Positions 12,980 through 24,061 of a stretch of 64,000 nucleotides of DNA are shown here, in pieces. The stretch covers positions 186,001 to 250,000 of the forward strand of contig JAANYP010002015.1 of assembly GCA_020465985.1 (NCBI GenBank), written 5' to 3'. The first letter of the stretch is position 1, and each line of letters opens with the position of its first letter. The DNA comes from Centrapalus pauciflorus. Taxonomy: Eukaryota; Streptophyta; Magnoliopsida; Asterales; Asteraceae. The notes below the pieces were generated by a model, which saw only the letters and a program-made list of their open reading frames with translations, had not been told where the DNA came from and made no database searches. A program made the translations under genes and the position numbers.

Positions 12980-13637
12980 ATTCTGCATTCAGATTGCTGT
13001 TTGAAAAATGTATTTAATAGATGGAAAATGGATGATTTGTTTTCTTGCTCTTTGTTATCAAGTTCCTAAGGGGATGTACTTGCAGTGAATAGTTTTTTTT
13101 TTTTTTTTTTTGGTGTAATTTAATGTCAAAAGTTTGGTTTTTTAATACAGTGTTGAATGGATGTATTTGTTTATTAAATTTTTGGCTATAAAAATGAATA
13201 TATTAATTAAATATTAAACACATAAATCAATTTATTGAATATTTGATGAACATTGTTTGCACAAGAGATTGTGAAGGGTCTGAAGGTCTAACTGTCTAAT
13301 ATACCTCCAATTAAAATTGTCGGGCATCTCAACCCTGTTATGATATACATATACACACATATACAAATAGAGAATAAGAATTTTTTGTAAATACTTTATT
13401 CGTTGTGAACAACCATAAAATGATTTTGAATCTTGTTGCAGAGACTACTGAACCCTTTAATTAACCTATGAATGTTTTTGGATTCTATGAATTTTGTTGA
13501 ATCCTATGAATTTGTCAGATGTTATAAATCTTGTTGAATGCTGTGAATCTTGTTACAAATACTGCTATGAACATTTTGAATCTTGTTGCAACATTTTTAT
13601 GAATCATTTGAATGATATGAATTTTGTTACAAACATT

Positions 13638-13642
<5 letters not shown>
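12980..13642. other. 3'UTR of the WVD2-like gene and AT-rich spacer
   Basis: The first 200 bp include a T20 run (13093-13111 region) and look like 3'UTR. Further on, short diverged repeats of GAATCTTGTTG / ATGAATTTTGTT occur at 13420-13640, just before the first long (TA)n tract. No gene is seen. Confidence 0.5.

Positions 13643-13714
<72 letters not shown>
13643..13714. repeat. (TA)36 microsatellite, left flank of element A
   Basis: An uninterrupted 72-bp TA run is followed by GAGGG and then the terminal inverted repeat of element A. The TA tract marks one side of the insertion; the matching tract is at 14701-14800. Confidence 0.95.
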
Positions 13715-13717
<3 letters not shown>

Positions 13718-13719
13718 GG

Positions 13720-14453
13720 AGGTTCAATTGAGAACTTTTATGCACCGAGGTACAAAAGTACCCATATCATCCATTAGATCAAAAAATTGTATGGATTTGA
13801 TTAACGGCAAAAGGGTAAATAGTTGGACAATTTGATGCATCTTGTGCATTATAGAAACAAACAAAGAAGGGCATTTTGGGGAATGTGCATACCTCATTAA
13901 ATTTAATATTTCAACAAATAATCAAATAATAAATGCTAAATAAATTAAATTGATACATTTCCAAATTTAACAAATTAAACAAATTCAAAAAAAGATGATG
14001 GAGATCGATGCATTTCATCGTAATCGTGTTTATTTATGCATCGTGTTCAAAAAAGATGCATTTAACAAAAAAAATACACAAATTCATTTATGCATCGTGT
14101 TCAACTTGTTCATCATTCATCTATGCATCGTGTTCGTCGTTCATATTCTTCATTCATCTATGCATCGTGTTCAACTTGTTCATCATTCATCTATGCATCG
14201 TCATTGTTCATCATCCATTTATGCATCATCATTTTTCGTTGTTCATCGTTCATCATCCATGTATGCATCGTTATTGTTCATCATCCATCTATGCATCATC
14301 ATTATTAATCGTTCATCATCCATCTATGCATTGTATTCTTCATATTCATCAACGGTTGCATCTCTTGTTCATGTTCATCATCATCATTGTTCATCGTTAA
14401 TCTTCGTCTTCAAATCATCATCACTATGAAAATCATGAAGAACACGATTAAAG

Positions 14454-14484
<31 letters not shown>

Positions 14485-14697
14485 TAGAGAGAAATGGGGA
14501 GGAAAATTAGGAATGTAGTTAATATGAGATTTTAATTCAAAATGTAACTCCTAATTATCTTTTAATGACTTTTAGATATAAATTAATTATCATATCTATA
14601 GTTTTCCCTAAATACCCTTAGTGCACCCTTGTTTGATTATTTGGTGCACAAAAGTTCCTAGAGGTGCCTCGGTGCATAAAAGTTCTCAATTGAACCT
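13720..14697. mobile_element. Element A: TIR transposable element nested in a (TA)n microsatellite
   Basis: About 31-bp terminal inverted repeats: left 13720-13750 begins AGGTTCAATTGAGAACTTTT and continues with ATGCACCGAGG; right 14667-14697 is its reverse complement with no mismatch over that length. Both sides abut long (TA)n tracts, so the insertion target is the microsatellite. The interior has no transposase. It carries about nine TATGCATCGT-type repeats (14030-14340) that leave all three forward frames open, and a GA-rich tract near 14455-14500. It is non-autonomous. Comparable behaviour is known for Micron elements of rice, which also insert in (TA)n; membership in that family is not shown. 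Confidence 0.8.
14030..14345. repeat. Degenerate tandem repeat of TATGCATCGTGTTCA-type units inside element A
   Basis: About nine copies of TATGCATCRT spaced roughly 30 bp apart, separated by TTCATCATTCATC-like sequence. The unit contains no stop codon in any forward frame, which explains three overlapping open frames (13995-14429). The open frames are a by-product of the repeat, not genes. Confidence 0.8.
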
Positions 14698-14804
<107 letters not shown>

Positions 14805-14817
14805 GAGAGAGAGATGA

Positions 14818-16026
14818 GATCATTGCAGAACCTAAATTTAGTGTAGAACCGTAGAACCAATATCGTCCATAGATTAGATTAATCTAATGGTCTTGATTAA
14901 AACCATAAAGTTTGGAATTAGTGAAAAAAAGATTGATATTAGTGATTATTTAATTCTAGGTAAAAAAGGAATAGATTGGAAATAGCAAAAAGATTGACAT
15001 TAGTAAAATAAATATCATTTTCTTTAAATTAAAATAACATTAATATGATTAATTGTTAAATCAAAAAAATTATACCATAAAAACGAGAATTTTATACTCT
15101 TTAAAACGAGACCGGTCATGATATATTTTTTTCGAAAAAATTTTACGTGTTTATTTTTTGTAAAAAAAATTACCCAGACCACGATGCAATGTAGCATGGC
15201 CGGTATCATTCAATGTCGAATGAACACTTGATATCGTCTATTCAACGTCGATGCAACACTGCATGTACATTCAAAATTAACAGAACCAAAATAATGGTCA
15301 AAATTAGTAGTCCAAAGTTGGTTGATTTAATGGGAACAGTAATGACATATTTTTTTCGAAAAAATTTTACGCGTTTATTTTTCGTTAAAAAAACTTATTC
15401 AGACCACGATGCAATGTAGCATGACCGATATAATTTAACGTCGATGCAACACTGCATGTACATTCAAAATTAACAGTTTCAAAATAATGGTCAAAATTAG
15501 TAGTCAAAAGTTGGTTGATTTAATGGGAACAGTAATGACATATTTTTTTCGAAAAAATTTTATGCGTTTATTTTTCGTAAAAAAAAATTATTCAGACCAC
15601 GATGCAATGTAGCATGACCGATATAATTTAACGTCGATGCAACATTGCATGTACATTCAAAATTAACAGAACCAAAATAATGATCAAAATTAGTAGTCAA
15701 AAGTTGGTTGATTTAATGGGAACAGTAATGACATATTTATTTAGAAAAAAATTTTACGTGTTTATTTTTCGGAAAAAAAAAAAATTTATTCAGACCACGA
15801 TGCAATGTAGCATGCTCGATATAATTCAACGTCGATGCAACACTGCATGTACATTCAAAATTAACAGAACCAAAATAATGGTCAAAAGTGGGCAGTCAAA
15901 CTTGGTAGGCTACTATTAATTCAATGTTAATTGCATAATTACCATGTTATCCCTAGTGTTATATAATAATCCAATGGTGTAGATTGGTTCTATAGTTCTG
16001 CACTAAATTAAGGTTCTGCAATGATC
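14818..16026. mobile_element. Element B: TIR element nested in (TA)n, with internal ~195-bp tandem repeats
   Basis: Left TIR 14818-14861 (GATCATTGCAGAACC, then TAGAACCAAT) matches the reverse complement of 15983-16026 with a few mismatches. Both sides abut (TA)n/(GA)n tracts. The interior contains about 3.5 copies of a 193-225-bp unit (15181-15890). Each copy has ACGATGCAATGTAGCATG, ACGTCGATGCAAC, GCATGTACATTC and TTTTTTTCGAAAAAATTTTA. Short ORFs in this stretch repeat the same peptide (ISSPKLVDLMGTVMTYFF) and follow the repeat period. No transposase is present. Confidence 0.75.
15181..15890. repeat. ~195-bp tandem repeat, about 3.5 copies, within element B
   Basis: The anchor ACGATGCAATGTAGCATG recurs at 15181, 15406, 15599 and 15797, giving periods of 225, 193 and 198 bp. 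Each copy also carries the perfect palindromic word TTTTTTCGAAAAAA, a potential hairpin. Confidence 0.85.
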
Positions 16027-16031
16027 CCAAC

Positions 16032-16038
<7 letters not shown>

Positions 16039-16102
<64 letters not shown>
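16039..16102. repeat. (TA)20(GA)12 compound microsatellite between elements B and C
   Basis: TA run 16039-16078 followed by a GA run to about 16102, immediately abutting the GGGGTTC terminus of element C. Confidence 0.95.
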
Positions 16103-16103
<1 letters not shown>

Positions 16104-16323
16104 GGGTTCAATAGAAAACCAGCATGCATCGGAAAACCTTGGAAAACCTCAATGCACCACCACAAATGCACCATAATTTTCGCGTGATGCACCAAATTCC
16201 TCGCGTGATGCACCAAATTCCCGCGTGATGCATCAAATTCCTGCGTGATGCATCGACTTTCTGTGTGATGCATCACCTGATCCAATGGCTATAAAGTGGT
16301 TCCCGGGTTTTCCATTGAACCCA
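16103..16323. mobile_element. Element C: ~220-bp TIR element nested in (TA)n
   Basis: Left end 16103-16120 GGGGTTCAATAGAAAACC; right end about 16305-16322 GGGTTTTCCATTGAACCC, the inverse with one mismatch. The interior (16178-16276) is five copies of a ~20-22-bp unit, CGCGTGATGCAYCAAATTCC. Flanks are (GA)n on the left and (TA)n on the right. It is a MITE-sized, non-autonomous element. Confidence 0.8.
16178..16276. repeat. ~21-bp tandem repeat (GCGTGATGCAYCAAATTCC) in element C
   Basis: Five tandem units whose shared core is GTGATGCAYC. The core resembles the ATGCAT words of neighbouring elements A, D and F. Confidence 0.85.
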
Positions 16324-16324
16324 C

Positions 16325-16969
<645 letters not shown>

Positions 16970-17273
16970 TGTTGGAATATGTTTTAGTTGATGAAATATC
17001 AAAGTCTAGGGACTTATTATGTAATTTCCTTATAGTTTGTAAATGTGTATAAATAGTCATGTTGACTTTCAAAATAGGTAGATTTTGTGAGATCTGTCAG
17101 ATATCATTTTGTACGCATTTGATTTAGAGAAAGCTCCTCTGTACAAGAATATTCCAGAAATCATTTTGTAATCATCAAGAGTGTCAATCAAATCATTCGG
17201 TCAGTATTGATTACATTTATTGTTCTTATAAATTGGATATTGTTGATTGAATTCGTAGAAACTGTATTTCACA
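16970..17273 (+). repeat. 5' LTR of the copia element
   Basis: Starts TGTTGGAATATG and ends TTTCACA, two bases before a primer-binding site; 304 bp. It contains TATAAATAG at about 17049, a likely promoter TATA box. The first 110 bp match the 3' LTR remnant at 34565. Confidence 0.85.
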
Positions 17274-17275
17274 AT

Positions 17276-17287
17276 TGGTATCAGAGA
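17276..17287 (+). promoter_or_regulatory. Primer-binding site of the copia element
   Basis: TGGTATCAGAGA matches the 3' end complement of initiator Met-tRNA (TGGTATCAGAGC) except for the last base. It lies two bases after the LTR end, as expected for copia. Confidence 0.85.
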
Positions 17288-17728
17288 CTTAGGAATGAAT
17301 AATTCTGTTTGAGATTGAATCTGTTCTTCGTGTTCTTGAGCATTTTTCGGAAAAACCCTAAAATCACTAGGGGTTTTGATTCTGTTGTTCATTTAAAGTG
17401 TAAATTGGATCGAAGGTTCAGGTTTCAAAGACGAATCAACTGAATACAAACTTGTTTTGATTTTCAAAACACAGAAAAAGACCTGAGCAATTTTCTGAAA
17501 TTTTGAAAAGTTCAAAAACCGGTACTGTTTCATTGAAAAAGTCTGGTTTAGATCCATTTTTGCATAAAAGTGCTTTACAAAAAGTGTTTGTATTCAAAAA
17601 CCTTACCTTCGATTACAATTTGAATGAAATTGGGTAAAATTTGGATTTAATCTGAATTTAAGAATTGAAAAACTGAAAATTCTAAGAAACTCGAATTATA
17701 CACATCTTGTGTGTAAATCGAGTTGAAT

Positions 17729-18370
17729 ATAACAGTTAATCGAGTCGGGTATCTTAGTTAATCGAGTCGGGAATCTTAGATAATCGAGTCGGTTAGCTTT
17801 GTTATTCGAGTTGTGTCTTACTATCACTCGAGTTGCCAAACTGTAATATTCGAGTTGACAACTAGAATTTCAGAACAATTCGAGTTTTATATAAGACTAA
17901 ATCGAGTTTTATACAAGACTCTTTCGAGTTTTGTATAAGACCAATTCGAGTTTTATATAAGACTCATTCGAGTTTTATATAAGACAGCTTCGAGTTTTAT
18001 ATAAAGCCCATTCGAGTTTTATATAAGACTCATTCGAGTTTTATATAAGACACATTCGTGTTATATATAAAGCCCATTCGAGTTTTATATAAGATCCATT
18101 CGAGATTTGTAAAAGAACCATTCAAGTTGTATTCACTCGAGTTTTGCAACAGACACATTCGAGTTTTCTATAACATTGATTCGAGTTTTACAAAACACTC
18201 ATTCGAGTTTTGTATAACATTCATTCGTGTTTAACAGAAGACTCATTCGAGAGTGAATTTCATATACTTGATTCGAGTTTGATCAAACACACATTCGAGT
18301 TTGGTCAAAGAATCAATCGAGTTTGATCAAAGATCTAATCGAGTTTGGGAAAAGACACAATCGAGTTTCA
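17729..18370 (+). repeat. TCGAG array 1 in the copia leader
   Basis: About 27 exact TCGAG words, mostly ATTCGAGTTTTATATAAGAC-like units spaced 20-25 bp, between the PBS and the gag ATG. Several further copies have decayed to TCGTG or TCAAG. The units are direct repeats. A second array of the same word lies at 29850-30555. Confidence 0.9.
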
Positions 18371-18595
18371 CACAACATTCATTCAAGTTTCACTCATAAC
18401 AAAAGAATCATTCAAGTTTGTCACACACATTAATCCAAACACAATTCACTGCTTGATTCAAACTGCTTATTGCTACTAACAAGTCATTGTGTTGTAGATT
18501 TCAGTACTAATCTGTATTTCAAGGTGTGATCAAATTTTTCAATCTCATTCGGAGTTCATTTGATCTTGGTTAAAGTTTCCCAACGAACAATCAAC

Positions 18596-19041
18596 ATGTC
18601 TAAAGATGCACTTGCTATGGGATCAGAAACCAAACCCCCAATCTTATACAGAGGGGAATATGTTCAATGGCGGGAGCGGTTTCTGGAATTTATAAGTTTC
18701 CATGATTTGTCTGAAGAAATGCTGAAATCATTAACTGAAGGACCAGCAATCTTTATGGAAACAATCCCAGGAGTACCAACTGGCAATCCCCCAATACCAC
18801 CAATGACTGTTGAGGTAACAAACCTAACAGAGGCCCAGAAAAAGAGAAAGTTAGGGGACAAGACTGCAAGAAAGTTATTGTTAATTTCAATCCCCAATGA
18901 AATATACACTTGTCTGACAAATACAAAGACTGCTAAATCCATCTGGGATGAAGTATGCAAAATCATGCGGGGATCAGACAGAGCTGCTACTAATAGGGCT
19001 AGGAATAGTCTCATGACTTTTGAGAACTTTAGAGCCCGTGA
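18596..19041 (+). CDS. gag N-terminal part of the copia element (broken)
   Basis: Begins MSKDALAMGSETKPPILYRG at 18596. The reading contains YVQWRERFLEFI, LLLISIPNEIYTCLTNTKTAKSIWDEVCKIMRGS and RNSLMTFENFRARD, matching the copia Gag/UBN2 pattern (W-x5-F, then I-W-D-x-L/V). An in-frame ATG at 18560 lies 12 codons upstream, but 18596 fits family starts better. The frame leaves the family at about 19041, where the sequence joins unrelated-order element DNA. Zinc knuckle and protease are therefore not in this frame. Confidence 0.75.
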
Positions 19042-21332
19042 CTGTGCCAAAAGAGTCTGTTGATGAGGATGTTCACCCTTCTCAAAACTGCGGAGACTGA
19101 ACAATACCAATTTTGTTTTCTCCTTCTTTTGTTTCATGATGGTGAATATTCAGATGGTTTAAAGAGTCTGTAGTCATGCTGAAGAATTTTAACAGAGTCT
19201 CTTATTCACCAGTTGATAGTTTGTTCGTCAAAGGTTGGATTACAATTCACCAATTTTCCCGGATCTTTGATTCTCATAAATTACATCTAAGAGTGCCTGA
19301 ACAGATCAACATTCTTTTTTGAATTTATAGAATCCATAGAAATAGATGAATGTGGATCAGACACATTTATGTTTTTAGATTATCTTGACAACATTTTGTT
19401 CCTATTTTTAGTCATCAGACTGAGTGTTTCCATCTCTGTCTCAAAAATTTTAATTTTCATCTAAATCAGAATTTATCTGTCTAAAAATTGAATTTGGCTA
19501 AATATAGTTTTTGAGGACTGATGGTAATTCAGACACAAATCCTTTTAGATAAGTTTGAATGTACTCTTTCTTAGCTCTCAACAATGTTGCTGATTTCATT
19601 TATCTTGGCATAGTCAACCATAATTTTTGCATTTTGTCTGATCTTGACCTTTTGATTTATTCACTGGATTCTACTTCTTTCAGATGCTTTTCAAGAATGT
19701 CATTTTTAATCCTAATTCATGTATCTGACATCATATAATGTTGGTGAATGTGATATAGCTTTGCAGATACTTAGGATTTTCCCCAACCAATACCCGATTA
19801 GATGTTATAAAACTCGTATCTTTTGGTTGATTTAATATATTGTTTATCTGTTTGCCCTTTTTAATAACTTCATCCTCCATTTCTTTATTGTTCTCATAGA
19901 GTTTAGTTCTTTCTTCAAAACTATGGCCATGTATTTTACAGAAAAGTTCTGGGACTCTCTAATTCAGTTTTCGCAGCGTTACTTGTCGTTGTAAATCAGA
20001 TATTTTGTGATTCAGATTGAGTATAGCTTTGCTTGAAGTTCTTTTTCTATCTGTAAGTCTGAGAGACAGCTCGTACAGCTAAGCTCTTATCTTCGCAAAC
20101 ATCTAGGATCTAATTGTGTTCATTAGACGTTTGTTTTTCCAAGAATGACCTTGTTTTCTTTCTGCTTTTAAGGATTTTTCCAAACTTTTTAACATGTGCC
20201 TCGGATTTTGATGAAAGCCATATTAGTTAGTTTTTTCTCTCTAATACCTGCATGACCCCCCTCGTCAATATCAGGAATCTGAATAGAATTTACCTCTTGT
20301 TCTTCTGTCCTTGATGTATCAGACTCTGAAATCCTTCCCTCATTTTCAGGCTTTATTTGGCCAGATGCCTTAATGCAACTTCTTCTTTTCTTCCCTCTTC
20401 ATCAGAATCAGCTTCTCTCTGCTCTTATCCATGCTTATCCGTCAGTCCAACCCACACCCTCTTCAGCTATCATAGCTGATTCACTCAGTTCAAGATTCAT
20501 TGAAGATTCTGACTTTAATACAGATATGGGCCATCTTCATCTAAAATCTCATCTTCAGATAACTGCTAACCATATGATCATCTCCGACATAGAGTTTGCC
20601 TGACTCTTTCTCGTTTGCACAGAGGGCCTTTTCTCCCCCCCTTGTATAGTAGGTCTGAATTTTGCTACTTGGAGATCTGCATTCCCGGGCTAGTGACCTG
20701 TGTTTCCCACAGTTCTCCACTCAATTCTGTTCAGATTCCTTCTTGGTTGATTTATCTTGACTTCTCTATTTTCAGACTTCGTGCACTACTTTCTCAGCTT
20801 TTCATACTTATCCTTTTCTCAACTTTCCTTTGAGCCTGTTTTGTAGCGATTTTGTTGTTTGTTGGCTTCCTGTAAATTTCTTCTGAACTGCCTTGTACTG
20901 CAGTGCCATCTGTTTTTTGTATCTCTTAATCGTCTGATCTGCCGAGAATCTGATGATTCTGATTCGAGACTGTATGTACTGCTGATTTACCGCTCTTTTC
21001 TCCTTTTTGAGCTTCTGTTTATCCTTTTCTCCGCCCGTAGCGTCTCAGTGGACTCGCAGTTTCTTTTTCCGGCTTTCTTCTTTCGATATTACCTCAAACC
21101 CACGAACTTCTTGGGCGCTAGTTGTTGAGCGTTATCAGGAATGCCATATGAAACCAATCATCTCTCTCTCTATCTTTCGTTTGTTGGCTGATCATGCCTA
21201 TTTTCCCCTTTGGATTTAGGCCCATTCACAATCTTGCATTGAGCTGCCAGTTGGACTTCTGTCACTCCGTTTCTTTTTACTTCATTACCAGATTTACAAA
21301 TCTGAGATACGTGTTTTCCAGAAAGTTCACCT
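19042..21332 (-). pseudogene. Disordered block including antisense gag C-terminal sequence of the same copia family
   Basis: Read on the minus strand, about 20665-20725 gives NCGKH then AREC, a damaged gag CCHC zinc knuckle. Further along (toward 20460) come ESAMIAEEGVGWTDG, and near 19880-19930 HGHSFEERTKLYENN followed by a Lys/Glu-rich coiled coil, as in the extended gag of SIRE-like elements. Frames shift every 50-150 bp, so it is not translatable. The first 60 bp (19042-19100) instead read forward as VPKESVDEDVHPSQNCGD, which suggests a mosaic. Forward-strand ORFs in the block are shadows. The block ends in a 25-N gap. Confidence 0.6.
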
Positions 21333-21357
21333 NNNNNNNNNNNNNNNNNNNNNNNNN
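21333..21357. other. 25-base assembly gap (N)
   Basis: Exactly 25 N. The sequence on the right restarts inside a second, error-rich copy of element A. Confidence 0.99.
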
Positions 21358-22401
21358 TTCATTGAGAAATTTTTTGCACCGAGTACAAAATACGCATATC
21401 AGCCAGTGATCAAAGAAATTGTCTGGATTTGATTAACGGCAAAAGGTAAATAGTTGGACAATTTGAGGGCCTCTTTGTGCATTTATAGAAACAAACAAAG
21501 AAGGGCATTTTTGGGTAATGTGCAGACCTCATTAAAATTTAATATTTCAACAAATAATCAATAATAATGGCTAATAAAGTGAAATTTGATAGCATTTCCA
21601 AATTTAAAAAATGAAACAAATGCAAAAAAAGATGATGGAGAATCGATGCATTTCATCGTAATCGTGTTTATTTATGCATCGTGTTGTTTCAAAAAGTGCA
21701 GGGTAACAAAAAAAATACCAAATTCATTGTATGCATCGTAGTTCAACTGTTTTCATCATTCGCTATGCATAGTGTTCGTCGGTGCAGATTCTTCATTCAT
21801 CTATGCATCGTGTTCACCTTGTTCATCAATGCATCTATGCATCGTCATTGGCATCATCCATTTTATGCATCATCAGTTTTCGGTGTGCATGCGTTCATCA
21901 CCATGTATGGATCGTTATTGTTCATCATCCATCTATGCTCGATCATTATTAAGCGTTCATCATCCATCTTGGCATTGTATTCTTCAGAGTCATCAACGGT
22001 TGGTCATCGCTTTTCAGGTTCATCATCATCTTGTTTCATGCGTTAATCTTCGTCTTCAAAGCATCATCACTATGAAAATCATGAAGAACACGATTAAAGA
22101 GAAAAAGAGAGGGAGGGAGAGGAGAGAGAATAGAGATAGATCGCAGATGGGGAGAAAATTAGAATTATGTTAATATGAGATTTTAAGTTCAAAATGTAAC
22201 TCCTAATTATCTTTTAATGACTTTTAAAAGATATAAAGTAATATTATCATATCTATAGTTTCCCTAAATAACCCTTAGTGCACCCTGTTTGATTATTGGT
22301 GCACAAATGCTAGAGGTGCCTCGGTGCTAAAAGTTCTCATTGAACCTCAATATATATAATATAATATATATATAGATAATATGTAGAATAATATATATAT
22401 G

Positions 22402-22440
<39 letters not shown>

Positions 22441-24012
22441 TTACAGAGAGAGAGAATGAGAGTCCATTGGGGCAGAACCTAAATTTAAGTTAGAACAGTA
22501 GAACCAATATCGTCATAGATTAGATTAATCTAATGGTCTTGGTTAAAACCTAAAGTTGGGAATTAGTGAAAAAAAGATTGATATTAGTGATTATTTAATT
22601 TCTAGGTAAAAAATGAATAGATTGGGAAATAAGCAAAAAGTATTGACATAAGTAAAATAAATATCATTGTTCTAAATTAAAATAACATTAATTGATTAAT
22701 TGTTAAATCAAAAAAATTAAACCATAAAAACGAGAATTTTATACTCTTTAAAACGAGACCTGTCCATGATATATTTTTTTCGAAAAATTTTACGTGTTTG
22801 TTTTTTTAAACAAATTACCCAGAGACGATGCAATTTACATGGCCGGTATCATTCAATGTCGAATTAACACTTGAATCGTTATTCAACGTCGGATTCAAGC
22901 ACGGCATGTACGATTCAAAATTACAGAACAAGAATAATGGTCAAAATTAGTAGTCCGAAAGTTGGTTTGATTTAATGGGGAACAGATAATACATATTTTT
23001 TTCAAAAAGAAAAAAAATTTTACGCGTTTATTTTTCGGTAAAAAAACTTATTCAGACACGATGCATGTTACATGACCGATATAATTTAACGTCGATGCAA
23101 CACTGGCATGTACATTCAAATTAACAGTTTCAAAATAATGGTCAAAATTGTTTTAGTAGTCCAAAAGTTGGTTGATGTAATGGAACAGTAATGACATAGT
23201 TTTTTTCGAAAAAATTTTATGCTTTAGTTTTCGTAAAAAAAATTATTCAGACCACATGCAATAGGTAGCATGACCGATATAATTTAACGCGATGCAACAT
23301 GCATGTACATTCCAAAATTAACAGAACCAAAATAATGATCAAAATATAGTCAAAAGTTGGTTGAGTTAAATGGAGACAGTAATGACATATTTATTTAGAA
23401 AAAATTTTACGTGTTTATTTTCCGAAAAAAAAAAAAGTTATTCAGACCACGAGGCAATGTAGCAGGGCTCGAGATAAGCTCAACGTCGATGCAACACTGC
23501 ATGTACATTCAATTAACAGAACCAAAATAATGGTCAAAAGTGGGCAGTCAACTTGGTAGGCTACTAGGAATTCAATGTTAATTGCATAATTACCATGTTA
23601 TCCCTCGTGTTATATAATAATCCAATGTGTAGATTGGTTCTATATTCTGCACTAAATTAAGGTTCTGGCAATTACCCACCCTACCTATATATAGATATAT
23701 ATATATATATATAAGTATAGATATATAGAGAGATAGAGAGATAAGATAAGAGTGGGTCAATAGAAAACGCAGCATTCATCTTAAAACACTGGAAAACCTC
23801 AATGCACCACCACAAATTCACCATAAGTTTTCGGCTTTATTCACCAAATTCCCTCTTCTTTTGCACCAAATTCCCGCGTGATGCATCAAATTCCTGCGTG
23901 ATGCATCCGACTTTCTGTGTGATGCATCCCTTAGTCCAATGGCTATAAAGTTGTTCCCGGTTTTCCATGAACCCAACCCCTTATATATAGTATATATAGA
24001 TATATGATATAT

Positions 24013-24061
<49 letters not shown>

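Noticed and set aside
13494..13745. YIYIYI-type ORFs on both strands
   Set aside because: Translations of the (TA)n microsatellite; the same applies to ORFs at 14618-14860, 15959-16496, 38396-38813 and 51343-51672.
17729..18370. CRISPR-like array
   Set aside because: The repeat is only a short degenerate word, fillers are similar to each other rather than unique spacers, and the setting is a plant retrotransposon leader.
20373..21409. Chain of forward-strand ORFs of 70-89 codons
   Set aside because: Shadows of antisense copia gag sequence; the minus strand gives zinc-knuckle and coiled-coil pieces.
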